Assembly: GCA_020205615.1 (NCBI GenBank)
Contig: CM035171.1
Span: 3,516,267-3,580,266, forward strand
DNA from: Panax quinquefolius
Taxonomy: Eukaryota; Streptophyta; Magnoliopsida; Apiales; Araliaceae
DNA length: 64,000 bases
Direction of reading: 5' to 3'
Shown: positions 10,660-22,645 of the stretch, one piece after another
Layout of the letters: each line of letters starts with the position of its first letter
Numbering within the stretch: the first letter of the stretch is position 1
Notes under the pieces: generated by a model
What the model saw: only the letters and a program-made list of their open reading frames with translations
Told to the model about the DNA's origin: nothing
Databases searched by the model: none
Program-made: the position numbers and the translations under genes

Positions 10660-12150
10660 AACATTGTAAAGTAACTAAATTAATATTAGATAGTAACCAA
10701 ATTACATAATCTTAGTAACCAGAATATAAACCACATTTTTACATGCAATTTTGAAGGTCTAAATGATGGAATTTGACCAAAAAATCCTGCAGTTCACCAG
10801 CAAACTTTTGATCGTTGACCCGTTTCCAATGAAATTAGGCTCTGAAAACGCTAAAATCCGACACTCCAAACTTGATAGAACAATGCATATCATGTTTTGC
10901 ATTTCTCTGAACGAACAAGTTGATGGAACTAAGACGCTGTAGGTAACTTCAAATTTGGTGTATTGAGTTACTTGTCGGTCCATGTACTGCTTGAAATAAA
11001 GTACAACAGAATCAATTCCATTGTCCGACAACGAATAAATATCGTAAAGTAACCAAATCAATGTTAGGCAGTAACCAAACTACATAATATTAGTAACCAG
11101 TACATAAAATACATTTGTACATTCATCTTACAATGGAAATAATCAGTATATTGATATTTATTACCAATTAAACTATAACAGTTGTATGAAGGTAACAAAT
11201 GTAGCCAATAAGTAACCATCATAATAAAACAAACCAATATAAAACACCGTAATATTATATAGTAATAATCATAACAACATTATACAGTAACCAAATCCAA
11301 TTTAAACAGTAACCAACACATATTTATTTAGTAGCCACAAGATAAACACATTCTCCATTGCATTTTTATAGTAAATTCCAACCAGTATAACTTGATTGTT
11401 TCCAACTAAAGGCTAGATGTTGTAAGAATGTAACCAATGTAGCTAACAAGTAACCATTAATATAAAACACATAAGTATAAGTATAATCAGATTAATACAG
11501 TAACCAGGTCAGCACTAATGAGTAACCATTATAATTTTACATAGTAACCATATCAACATTAGTCAGTAACCAATATAATGTTAAACAGTAACCAAGTCAG
11601 CATTAGTCAATAACCAAGTCATCATTTTTCAATAACCAAGTCAGTATTAGTAAGTAATATTATGCACTAACCATTATAATTTTACACAGCAACCAACTAA
11701 GCAATAGTCAGTAACCATTATAATGTTACACAGTAACTAAGTCAGCATTAGTCAATAACCAATTTAATGTTACAAAGTAACCAAGATATCATTAGACAGT
11801 AACCAATACAGCATTAGACAGTATAATGTTACACAGTAACCAAGACAACATTACACAGTAACCGACAGTTGCAAGAATGTAACCAATGTATTTGATGAGT
11901 AACCATTAATATAAAAAAAATCAGTAGAACTCATATAAAAATTATAAAGCAATCAAATAAACATTATTCAGCAACTAAATACATAATAAACAGTAACCAA
12001 TTTATATCTATTTAGTAACCATAATATAAAACATATTAATGACCATTCAAAACATTCAGTATTCTTAATCTGTGACCATTTTAAGTGTGAAAAACTTAAG
12101 AAAGGTAATCAATATAGGAATTCGTAGTAACCATAGGTAACTACATGCAT
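10660..12150 (-). repeat. Inverted half of the block: GTAACC motif array
   Basis: Dozens of AGTAACCA motifs. Between about 11490 and 11875 they form a dense array with a unit of roughly 20-35 bp, CAGTAACCAAGTCAGCATTA and variants. It mirrors the forward GGTTAC repeats on the left. A minus-strand open frame of 100 codons (11061-10759) overlaps repeat-poor sequence here but matches nothing I know. Confidence 0.8.
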
Positions 12151-12287
12151 ACGAATTTTAAACTCACATACCTCCGTATTCAGATTTGTATCGAAGTTGT
12201 TGTGATCTTGTATTCAACAATCACTGCAGTACGATTGTTTTTTGTTACTGAACTTGAAGTTGCTGTTGATTTTGTATGCTATTTACC

Positions 12288-12427
12288 GATCTCAGAGTTG
12301 CGCCGCTGCAAAAGGTTTCGTTTTCTCCGATCTCAGAGTTGCGCCGCTGCAAAAGGTTTCGTCTTCTCCGATCTCAGAGTTGTGTCGCGACAGAAGATTT
12401 GGATTTCTCCGATATGAAAGTTGCATG
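12288..12427. repeat. 41 bp tandem repeat, about 3.4 copies
   Basis: Copies start at 12288, 12329 and 12370, exactly 41 bp apart, with a partial fourth at 12411. Each starts GATCTCAGAGTTG and contains CGCCGCTGCAAAAGG in the first two copies. Copies 1 and 2 are nearly identical, and copy 3 has diverged. Because 41 is not a multiple of three, all three frames read similar Arg/Ser/Phe-rich peptides; I regard those as incidental. Confidence 0.95.
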
Positions 12428-12710
12428 TTTTTTCAATTGCTTCAATTTAGGAGCGGTTAGTTGCAAATAGCAAAGTTGGTAACTGACGTATAGGAGTTAA
12501 TGACACGTGATTTTAGCAACGTAATATTGTGTTTGTTTTATTTTTGTAATTATGTTGTGTGTGTTTTATTTTTGTAATTACTTTCTAATTATTGTATATT
12601 AGTGTTAAGGACCCCTAAATTTAACCGTTTCGCCCATAGAAAATATTGCACTAATCTTTTAATTACTTTCTAATTGTTGTATAATAGTGGAAAGAACCCT
12701 TATTTTTTTG

Positions 12711-13307
12711 CGTCCCAATTTATTTGTCCTGAATAATATTTCAAATTATGTGATAGTTATATTTGTATAGTTATATTATAAAATGTTAATTATCATATTT
12801 AACACCACATTTTTTTTAAAGCATACCTGAATTGAAAAAATTAAGACTCGTAACATTATTATTAATTTATTATAAGTAATTTAAATTGATCTTGCAAAAA
12901 ATATTAACAAATAACATTAAAACATTAATGTTATCGTTATGTTTCTCTCATTGGTCGTATGAGATAGCCACTAACAGGAGATGTAAAACACATACCAACG
13001 AGATTAATGTTATGTAGTACTAATTTGTAGTATTAAAAAGTAAAGATTATAAATAACGATATTAATTGTCCTGTATGAAAAAATTATATAAACAGTTTAT
13101 TATATTACAAGTTTAATCAAATTTGTTATAAGGTGATTAATTTTCTTAATGCGTAATCTTTTTTTATATTAAGCTTTGAGCCTGAGACATTTCTAATTAA
13201 CATTGTTATTTTAGTGTCATAATTGTCTTATATTTGTTTAATTTTCCTTGCCAATATTTTATCAAATCACCATTTAGTCTGTCAATGCATTTTTTTTTTA
13301 AGGAAGC
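12711..13307. other. AT-rich spacer, no gene seen
   Basis: Nothing beyond AT-rich unique-looking sequence was found in either strand. Confidence 0.5.
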
Positions 13308-13447
13308 TAATATTTTCACAACAGAAAATGATATTTTCACAATAAAAATGTAGCTATAGCTGTATAATGACGGTGAAAACCGTCGTTATATGTTTTATAG
13401 CGACGGTTTTTGCTGTAAAAATATCATTTTCTGTTGTAAAAATATTA
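13308..13447. mobile_element. Palindromic MITE-like hairpin element
   Basis: A 34 bp arm at 13308-13341 (TAATATTTTCACAACAGAAA...) is matched in reverse complement at 13414-13447 with very few mismatches. The 72 bp between them contains a second, inner palindrome around GACGGTGAAAACCGTC and TATAGCGACGG. A nearly perfect foldback of 140 bp fits a MITE. The inner CGACGG repeats recall subterminal motifs of plant CACTA elements, which is a guess. Confidence 0.7.
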
Positions 13448-13669
13448 ATTATCTTTTTTATTTGTTTTTGCTAAAATATAAATAGGTAACTAAGCAAACC
13501 AATTAAATGAATTAATATTGTTTTTTACACGCATTTTTATACTATTATTTAATTCAGGAAATAAGTATGGCTTAAATCCTTCTTCTTAATGTAACACCTC
13601 GAACCTACTGAAGATTTGAAGTAATACACGCCGCAAGTCCAATGGTCCGCAAGATAACAATATTAATTA

Positions 13670-13755
13670 TGAGACCCCAGATTTTATGAATAAAAATTTT
13701 ATTTTCTCGAAATATTTTTTTGAATATTATGGTGTGGATTTGATATAATATTATA
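13670..13755 (+). mobile_element. 5' end of a Tekay-like LTR, split by a second LTR
   Basis: Starts TGAGACCCCAGATTTTATG, the start of the LTR type found at 34817 and (inverted) at 25606. It is interrupted after 86 bp by another LTR start. No polypurine tract precedes it, so it could be a solo LTR or an element start. Confidence 0.75.
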
Positions 13756-14811
13756 TGTGAAACTCCAGATTTTATGAATAAAGAATTAATTTTCTCGAAA
13801 TAATTTTTTATATTATGGTGTGAATTTGAAATAATGTTATAGTTGTGGGTAATATTTATAAATTTTGCAAAGTATGCAAGTTGTCATAATATATATGATT
13901 GGTCTTAGAATATTCGTTTTAAATGCGGAAATATTTACGACGACAAGACAATCATTAATTGGACCCCACAACGGAATTATTATCGAATTGAGAAAACGCA
14001 CAAAATATTTTATTGAAAATAACGACGGAAGTTTTACTGTTAATCTTGTTGAACTACTTTAGTAGAAAGACAAGAATAATGTCTGGCGTTGTTGCGTAAT
14101 AGCACACTACAGATTGATTATTGATATTTATGTGAGAAGTCACTCATTTTGTTCAATTATTCTTTACAATAGTTGTTGCGTAGTATCTCACATTATTTGA
14201 TTCAATTATTGTTAATTTAGAAGTTTTGTTTTATTCAGTATTATTAACGTAATAAAATAGAAATATCTTTTATATAAAATGTAATACTTTATTAAAGTTA
14301 TTCTATAAATAGAATATATTATATTCTATTATCGCATGATTTTCGCATAGTAAATTTTTTTTATAAAAATGTAATACTTTATTAAAGTTATTCTATAAAT
14401 AAAATATATTATATTTTATTATGCATAATCTTTGCATAGTGTCTTGCGATAGTGTTTGTATAGTAAAATCTTTTTATATAAATAGAATATATTATATTTT
14501 ATTTAAAATATTTTTCTTTAAATATGGATAGTCATTAAAGTAAATCAATCTGGACCGCTTCATGGATTAATTCTTATGCATTCCATTTTTCTATAAATAG
14601 AATCTCATTCCTTCATTATTTTCTTACGAATTCAATTTGAACTACAGAGAGAAACTATAGAGAGAGACTATAGAGAGATAGAAGAAAAGTTTTCTCGCTA
14701 CTTCACTACTCTTATATCAAGTATTATTTTACGATAAGGGATATTATTCTTTTGTATTTAAGAAGAGAATTTACATTATTCCATTTCTTTATTGTTACAT
14801 TGGAATAACTT
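13756..14811 (+). mobile_element. Tekay-like LTR, truncated at its right side
   Basis: Starts TGTGAAACTCCAG within the previous LTR, so it appears nested in it. It follows the family LTR for about 1056 bp, including the CTATAAATAGA motifs and the AGAGAGAAACTATAGAGAGA stretch, and then stops abruptly at GGAATAACTT where the minus-strand LTR of E1 begins. The remaining about 1.4 kb is missing from this side. Confidence 0.8.
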
Positions 14812-17205
14812 TGTGGCCCCCAAAATTAGGTATACGCCACCCATCTTGGGTCGCCACTTACATGGTACATAAATTCAAATACAACTTACTTAACATAAGC
14901 TGTAGTGTACTATATACTTACATAAAGCTGTGAGTTTGAATACAAATATTGTCTACTAGATATTATACAAACTCAAAAGGAGTCATCATTACAACTATTA
15001 TCGCACTATTTCACGAATAGTGAGGGACTACTAATGCTATCCTCCTCGGACCATTACTCCGCTCCCCCAGACTCGTCCCATTTATGTTCTCATTTCACGA
15101 AGAAAACGGTGAAAGAAAGGGTGAGCTCAACTAGCCCAAGAAGAAATATTATGACTAAGTTAATGCGTAATAAATTATCATTAGCCTTCAACAAAGTGTT
15201 AAACCGATAAAATACAATAGACAACCTGTTTAATCTGCGGTAATATGCAATCCATTAAAAGAGTCAGTAGAGAATAAAATCTACTATCTTTTAGGTTTTA
15301 AAAGGTTTTCATCAATTTTTTATCGCCGAGACTCAAATTTTAATAAATAAACCACCACATCTAATCATCCTCACTGCACCACGGTCAAGGATTTTCATCA
15401 AATTATCAATGGTCATGACTATACCGAATCACTCCTCGGTCATAATCATACCAAAAACTATCCATCATTGCATTACGTGCCATTTGAGGACTTTTATCAC
15501 ATCATTTATAACAAGCCACGATTATACCGAATGATCCTTGGTCATAATCATACTAAGTTCATCTATGCACGTAAGCCAAAGATAACATAATATATCATGA
15601 GGATGATGACAATGACATAATAATTCAATAAAATAAGTTCAAGAATTATTTTATCCAGAATTATTAACGTCCAAATTGTCAACAAGAATCTTGTTTTTGT
15701 AGAGTAAAATTCAAGAATGATCGGAAGAATATTTCCATGAAAAGATATCTTTGGATGAAACGCAAATATCAAGGATATTCTACTAATTTCATGGAGTATA
15801 AAGTCAAAGTTTTTACCAACCGGGTATAATAAAGAATGGAATAACAAAAGAAATCACCATGCATGCGGTATTGGCATGATGACAAGTTATTCCAATGAGA
15901 ATAATAACGGAACCGGTCGTTCGTGAAATTCACAATCGACAGGATGATCCAAATGAATAATAAATCTTGAATAATAAACAATGGAACCGTGTCCGGTATA
16001 AAACACGCATGTGATATTCCAAATGAGAATAATAAATGTGGAATAATAAACAATGGAACCAGTCCCGGTGTAAAACACATGCATGGATATTCCAACGAGA
16101 ATAATAAAGAATGGAATAATGTAAGAAGATCACCAAGTATAGGGATTCCACAGATATACGAGTTATTCCAATGTAATAAATAAGAATGGAATAATATAAG
16201 GATTTCACCAAGTATAGGGTATCTGCGTATCAAAGTTATGTATATGGTATGCCATTTTTACAGTTATTCCAATGAATAATAATGAATGGAATAACGAAGT
16301 TCTCTTCATGAATAAGAAAGAATAACACCCCTTACGGATACAACAAATAATATTCCCTACCTTAGAAGAAGCTGAATATTGGCAAAAGTGAAGTAGCGAA
16401 TACTTTTCTTCTTTCTCTCTAGAGTTTGAAAAGAATTAATTCATAAGAAAATAATGAAGGAATGAGCTTCTATTTATAGGAAAATAGAATGCATAGTAAT
16501 TAATCCATGAACTCAGTGCAGATTGATTTACTTTTAATCGACGGTCCATATTTAAAGCAAAATCTTTTAAATAAAATATAATATATTCTATTTATATAAA
16601 AATATTTTACTATACAAACACTATGCAACACTATGCAAAACACTACGCAACACTATGCATAATAAAATATAATATATTTTATTTATAGAATAACTTTAAT
16701 AAAGTATTACATTTTATATAAAAAGATGTTTCGCTTTTATTACGTTAATAATACGAATAAAACAAAACGTCATTATCGCTATAATAATTCATATTATTAA
16801 TCGACAATAATGGAATCAAACCGAGTGACTTCTCACATAAGCATCAATAATCAATACTGGTGCTACTATTATGCAACCACACGTATTCTTTACTTTTACT
16901 ACTGAGTAGTTTCAACAAGATCAACCAGTAAAACTTCCGCCGTTATTTCAATAAAATATTTTTGTCGTTTTCTCGATCCTCGGCAATAATTACGCTAGGG
17001 GTCCACCAATGATTGAGCCGTTGTACGAATATTCCCCGCTAAACCGAATATTCCCCGACCAATCGAATATAATATAACCACTTGCATACTTTGCAAAATT
17101 TATAAATACTACCCACAACTATAATATTATCTTAAATTCACACCATAATATTAAAAATTATTTCGACAAAATTTAAATCTTTATTGATAAAATCTGGGTC
17201 TCACA
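14812..17205 (-). repeat. 3' LTR of E1
   Basis: On the plus strand it begins TGTGGCCCCCAAAATTAGG and ends GGGTCTCACA, the inverse of an LTR reading TGTGAGACCC... It contains the inverted TTATTCCATTCTTTATTATT minisatellite (15880-16290). It borders a polypurine tract, which identifies it as the 3' copy. Confidence 0.88.
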
Positions 17206-17290
17206 ATCTCCCTCCTTATGGAATTTAAGCCCTCGAAATTAGTAATGCGATACTGGTATGATAAAGAGGTGAGGATACCTTGAATACCTT
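17206..17290 (-). pseudogene. Polypurine tract and last codons of pol, E1
   Basis: The plus strand reads ATCTCCCTCCTTATG next to the LTR. On the minus strand this is a purine tract (17217-17206) preceded by a degenerate version of the family's pol end (PHLF followed by FRG), as at 34750-34800 in E3. Upstream of this the coding sequence is lost. Confidence 0.7.
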
Positions 17291-17329
17291 TATCGTTGAA
17301 AACATTAAATTCATCTTTGCGATCCTGCC

Positions 17330-17960
17330 AAAGATATTCATTAACAATTCATCTTTGCACTACAGGCCAAAGATATACAACTGTAAAACCAATAATGCTG
17401 AGACGCAGCTTAATAGTATCACGACCACGAATTATCTATGCACCACTGGCCAAGGATATTCGTGTTTTCAATTACTGATGCGTGATTATACCGAATAATC
17501 CTTGGTCATAATCATACCAAGTCTATCAATGCACTACGGCCAAAGATAATCGTGTATTCATTAGTATTACGACCACGAATTATCCATGCACTACGTGCCA
17601 AAGATAATCGTGTATTCATTAGTATCACGACCACGAATTATCCATGCACTACGTGCGAAGATAATCGTGTATTCATTAGTATCACGACCACGAATTATCC
17701 ATGACTACGTGCGAAAGATAATCGTGTATTCATTAGTATCACGACCACGAATTATCCATGCACTACGTGCCAAAGATAATCGTGTTTTCAATTACGATTA
17801 TGATTATACCGAACAATCCCTGGTCATAATCATACCAAGTCCATCTATGCACTACGAAGACGCGATGACTTTCAACATAATATAAGCGTGAGGATAATGA
17901 TATAAAGAATCAATCAAATGAGATAAAGGATAAATATTAAACATTTATAATATAATTTAT
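17330..17960. repeat. Tandem array amplified from an LTR segment, about 58-60 bp unit
   Basis: The landmark CACGAATTATC(C/T)ATG recurs at about 17437, 17573, 17634, 17693 and 17749, each followed by CACTACGTGC and AAAGATAATCGTG. The same phrases occur once or twice inside the LTRs (e.g. 46690-46790 inverted, 15540-15600), so this array is an amplified LTR piece lying within E1's internal region. It ends in LTR-like sequence near 17960. Confidence 0.85.
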
Positions 17961-18813
17961 CCAGGATTCAAGAATATCCCCATGTTATCAATCACTTAAT
18001 AATCTTATAATCTAATATCATTAATATTATAACAATATTTTAATCACTTCTTAAATTTATAAACAATTTATTTCAATTGTTTACGCTTTTACCATATAAT
18101 GTATTTAATCATTCAAAATGCCATACTCATAAGATATCATCACCAATGATCAAATCCTCATCAAAAAATATGCATATACTCTATATATGATTCTCTAGCC
18201 ATAAAATCTTATTTTCAACTTTGTTATTTCACATAACATATTTAACTCATATGTTCAGTAACTAAACTATTTTCATGAAAAATAACAAATCAGTCCCAAA
18301 AATATTTCTTTTCTGGGATTTAGCATAATATAGTCCCATAATGAAAATATATTTTTCTCAGAATTTTTAAAATTCATTTACTATTTTTCAAAAATCAATT
18401 TCTAATTAATTCCTAAAGAAATTAGCTACCTCAAGTTTAACTCCAAAAATTCCCAAATCTTGGCAGGACCTTACAAATGTTAACATGAGCTTCTAGTTTA
18501 AATTTCATGGTCATCGGAGTTATAGAACTCCGGTTATAGCGTTTTTCGTCGGAAAAACCTAAATAATGAAATAGTCATATCTTGCTCATTTCAAGTCAGA
18601 ATGAGCTCATTTTTGGACAGGAGGTACTTTAGACCATATACTTTCATGTCCCAAAAGGCCAGAATTTTTCTCATAATTTAAGTGGCCGAAACAGCCCTTC
18701 TAAAATCATAGCAACAACTTTTTCTTGGTTTTGCGACTTTGCACTCCTTTGCTAAAATCAGTCCACACAAAAATCTACAACACCTTTTCCAGTGATTCCA
18801 CTTGGATTAGTTA
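17961..18813 (-). other. Unrelated sequence inside E1, part 1
   Basis: AT-rich DNA with no resemblance to the corresponding part of E2-E5. It continues across the nested LTR at 21675, because the solo LTR has a clean TSD (AGTTA). Phrases such as GAGTTCTATAACTCCGATGACC on the minus strand resemble LTR or leader DNA of another plant retrotransposon, but I cannot identify it. No reading frame of note. Confidence 0.5.
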
Positions 18814-20332
18814 TGTGATGCCCCCAAAATAGGTATACACAACACCCATTCTGAGTCGCCAAATACATGGTACAAGAAGCAAACTACAACTTCAATAATA
18901 CAAATGTCGTGTGAAATACGACAATATATACCGTGAGTTTAAAATATAATATTGTCTTCTAGACAATATCCACATGCAAATAAATCCCCATCATAATTAT
19001 TGATTCATTATTTTACAAAATGGGTGAGGACTACTAAACAACTCTCTCTAGAACCTTCATTCCATACCCCACTAAGTACTTTCGCTACATTCTCGCCTCT
19101 CCCGAGAAGAAAAAAAATGGAACAACAAGGAAAAGGGTGAGCTCAACTAGCCCAAGAAAGAATATTATGACTAAGATAATATACAACAAATTATCGTTAG
19201 TCTTCAACGAGGAAAAATCGATAGAATACAATAGACAACAAGTTTCGGATCAATATTCATGAATGGAAATAATAATTCATAGAAGAGTTACGTAGAGAAT
19301 GAAATCTACTATAATCTATGAATTTAATAGTCCATCATCAATATTTTATCCTGTAACATCAATCAATATACATCTGAATCAAACATTCATCTTTTTGCAC
19401 TACGTGCCAAAGATATTCATCACAACAATCATGTTCATTTAAACACTGCTCATCTTTGCACTACAAAGCCAAAGATATTAATCAATCGGTCGTATTCATC
19501 TCAACACTGCTCATCTTTGCACTACAGGCCAAAGATATTCTTCAAATCATTCATCTTTGCACTACAGGCCAAAGATATTCAATAATATCATCATTTAAGA
19601 CGAGGATGATGAAAAATATTTTAAAAGAAACGAATCCAAATGAAACAAAATGACAAGGATTAAGGATTAAGGATTCGTACTTGGTTTTATCCACGCCCAA
19701 AAATACCTCAAAAATAATCATAGTGGTGTAAAATTCAAGAATGATCAAAACATGGATACAATCGAGTTAGTATCCGGAATAGATGTTTTGACGAAAAGAA
19801 GAAATTTTATTTTTCTAATTGAATAGATGCAGTATCGTGAATAGTCTTGGATACGTGAATAAAGGCAGATATCGTGAATAAGAACTCAGACACCAAAAGA
19901 TAAAATTCCACAAAAACATCTTCACGCTTCATGAATAAGACTCGTGAATAAGAACTCGTGAATAAGAACTTCATGAATAGTAACTTCGTGAATAGTAACC
20001 CATGAATAGTAACCCCCCATATGAAAAAGTTCCAAATTTGATAAAAACTTGGATCAACATTTCAAAGATAATGATATTGAAGAAATAATATCATTACAAA
20101 AAAAATAATATCCCTTACCTCGAAAGATCAAGATTTAAATTTGAAACACCGGATATAAAGCTATGACTTGGACTTGACCGTATAGCAATACTCAAAGTAT
20201 ACTCAAAATACTCACAAGAATACCGCTAATAATATAGAGAGAAAACTTGAGCTTAAATGTGATTTTCAATTCTAACCTAAGCACCCTATTTATAGGAAAT
20301 TGCTTAGAACACCAAAGCAGAAAATTTAATAA

Positions 20333-20368
<36 letters not shown>

Positions 20369-21669
20369 AATTCATACGCCAACCTTAGAATTCAGATCCT
20401 AGCATTTCCCACATGCCACCTTCTAGAAAGAAATGATAAAAAAACGTTTTTCATAAAATAAATAATTAAAACTTACAAAAATTAATTATTTCGGAGCTTC
20501 AGAACTTCAATAATTCATAATAAATAGCCCTTTCATCAGAAAATTCAAATCTCGCGTGTTTTTATAGGAAATTCAATTCTCTACAACTTTGCAGAAGAAA
20601 GTTTTTCAAATTCCAAATAGAAATTGACCAAAATCCACAAACCAGGCGATTTTACAATTTATAATCAAATTTCAATCAATAAATGGGGTCCACAGACATG
20701 TTTAACATGTTTTAAACATTTATTGCAACAAAAATACTCTTCCTCCTCGTATACTCATATATCCCACATTCGTTGTAAAAATATCACCGTTAATATATTA
20801 TTAAAATAATATATTTAAATGAATTATTTTATCAGAAAAAGATAAAATATTAATTTTCAACAATTGTCATTTTAAAAATTTTCTCCATCTATATCCACAT
20901 AAAATCAATATTTTCCTCATCATATAAATCAATAATTAATTATTCACAAATAATATTACGAATCACAATATTGAAACTGTGCGGTTCAGAAAGAGGGCTT
21001 TCCAATAAGAATTTCTTCTTCTTGGCAATGGCGCAATTGATTAGGTGACCAAACCTCTCCTTAAGCGTAACTTTCTAGACATTGCCAATAATGTTATCTA
21101 ATAATATTATTCGGATAATATGAATTATTGCTTCGATAATGAAAGATCTTTGTGTAATGACAATTATTGAAACAACAATAATATAAATATCAACGCAGCA
21201 ATTATTAACTCAATAAAATCTTTGAGCGGTAATTATCGTAACCATTATTGAGTAGTGCCTTCTTCACGTAAGAATCAATAATTGGTGCAATCTGAGAGTG
21301 CTTCTTTATTCAACAACGCGTATTAGTGTGTTTTAACCACCGGGTATTCCAACAAGATAATAACTTGAATAACAACTACGTCGTTATTTAAAACAACTTA
21401 TATTTGTCGTTTTCTTCATCCAATCACTTTCCGTTATGGGGCCCACACATGGTCATACTTTGCGTGCGAATATTCCCGAAATCGCATTTAATATTCCACG
21501 ACCAAACGAATATTCCCCAACAACAATGAATATTTTATAACCACTTGCTAATTTGAAATATTTGCATATTTAACCCTTAACTATCCACATTAATCAAATC
21601 AACCCTTACTATTTCAAAATAATAAATAAAGGAAATTCCTTTTTATTTAAAAAATTTCGGGGTCTTACA
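18814..21669 (-). mobile_element. Solo LTR of the Tekay-like family (subtype A) nested in E1
   Basis: The plus strand starts TGTGATGCCCCCAAAATAGG and ends GGGGTCTTACA. AGTTA at 18809-18813 is repeated at 21670-21674 as TSD. Length is 2856 bp. It carries three or four copies of the CATCTTTGCACTACAGGCCAAAGATATTC repeat (19380-19580), a mark of subtype A LTRs such as those of E2, E4 and E5. Confidence 0.92.
20337..20366. repeat. (AT)15 microsatellite
   Basis: Uninterrupted AT dinucleotide run in the nested LTR. The same site is a much shorter AT run in the other LTR copies (36830, 44215, 51625, 57285). Confidence 0.95.
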
Positions 21670-21674
21670 AGTTA

Positions 21675-21937
21675 GGTAACTCATAGATCTAACTCTAGGA
21701 CTTGACCACACTCAAAAATTCAAAATATAATAGAAGATATGGTCAATTGAATTTCATGTTACGTTTTTCACCAAAATCTGATTTTCAACTCTTTGTGATT
21801 TCTAAGAAACTTTCATGTTTTCACATACTAACCAACATAACTCATCATAACACTTACTAATACCACGTATACCCATGATTTTCATTCGTCCAATGCTTTT
21901 ATTATGACTTTCATCATAAACCACGTAAACTGTTCAT
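21675..21937 (-). other. Unrelated sequence inside E1, part 2
   Basis: Continuation of 17961-18813 on the other side of the nested LTR. Near 21937 it joins the pol remnant directly after the codons matching LKYFF of RNase H, the point up to which E1 and E3 agree. Confidence 0.5.
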
Positions 21938-22645
21938 TTTAGTTGAAGAAATATTTGAGGGTTTAAGAAATGGGTTTTGTACTGGGGTCAATACAAAATT
22001 CGATTTTACGCTCTAAGTAGGCTAAGAAGTCTTCAAGAATACGCCAGGAAATTTATTAATAATAGAAATATCATTCAAAACTGTGACTCTCCTCCAAGAC
22101 TTGGATAAGACGTCACATTGATACCAATCGTGACTTCTATCCCTTAACCTAGATAGCACCTCACAATGATACCTATAAACTTGCCATCTTCATTCACGAT
22201 GTCGCCTCTGAAAGTCCGGCTTTGGTGCATTCCACACAGGAAGTCAACAACGAAAGGTTCGGGGCTTTTCTTTATGGCTTGATATGACAATAATTGACTT
22301 TAGTAGTTTGGTTACTTGAATTACGCACAACAAGTTGGTTATGAATATAAAAGCTAACAACCTTACGAAAAAAGCATGATGAGTAGTTAACCAATTGATT
22401 CCTAAAATCACATCAAAGGCAAATATTTTCAAAAAGATAAGATCGACGTGAAAATGTTTATTTGAACCAAACAAGATTTAAAAATAGTAAGCGATGCGAA
22501 GGCTCCTACTAACGAAGTTTCAACCAATAAGTCAAAGTTTAACTTCTTGAGTCAAATTTAAACGTTGAACGCAAAGAAGAAAGATAAAATAATGGGTAGA
22601 ACCGGTATCTTATAAGGTATAGACTTCGCAAGAATTTATAATTAA
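21938..22645 (-). pseudogene. E1 protease and linker joined to an RNase H scrap
   Basis: On the minus strand near 22605 the aspartic protease motif DTGST is readable, preceded by a stop, and further on ILGINWLTTHHA (about 22410). After SSHK comes a stretch of about 150 bp (22250-22090) shared with E2-E4 but absent from E5 at this place. Then come the linker (NKF..VFLKT) and a junction to codons reading LKYFF (about 21950), normally RNase H. The whole RT is missing between linker and RNase H. Several frameshifts are present. E3 has the same order and the same RT deletion junction. Confidence 0.75.

Larger units (their letters stand above)
7629..12710. mobile_element. Unclassified repeat block with inverted GGTTAC/GTAACC halves
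   Basis: From about 8290 to 10000 the plus strand is dominated by TTTGGTTACT and TGGTTACCAT motifs. From about 10660 to 12150 the same motif appears as its complement (AGTAACCA), so the block is arranged head-to-head. Near the edges an imperfect inverted repeat is visible: AGGAGTCCTTAAAT at about 7744 and its counterpart TTAAGGACCCCTAAAT at about 12606. The right margin also has a direct repeat of about 45 bp (near 12570 and 12656). Subterminal motif arrays in inverted orientation are typical of DNA transposons such as CACTA or Mutator-like elements, but no TSD, canonical terminus or transposase was found. The class assignment is open. Confidence 0.5.

Noticed and set aside
10759..11061. 100-codon minus-strand frame as a transposase fragment
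   Set aside because: No DDE, zinc-finger or other transposase motif is visible. It remains only a possible coding relic.
8280..12160. GGTTAC repeats as interstitial telomere sequence
   Set aside because: Plant telomere repeats are TTTAGGG. The motif and its irregular spacing do not fit.
12145..12470. Overlapping Arg/Ser-rich frames, which look like one repeated peptide
   Set aside because: They arise because a 41 bp repeat is read in three frames. There is no other coding support.
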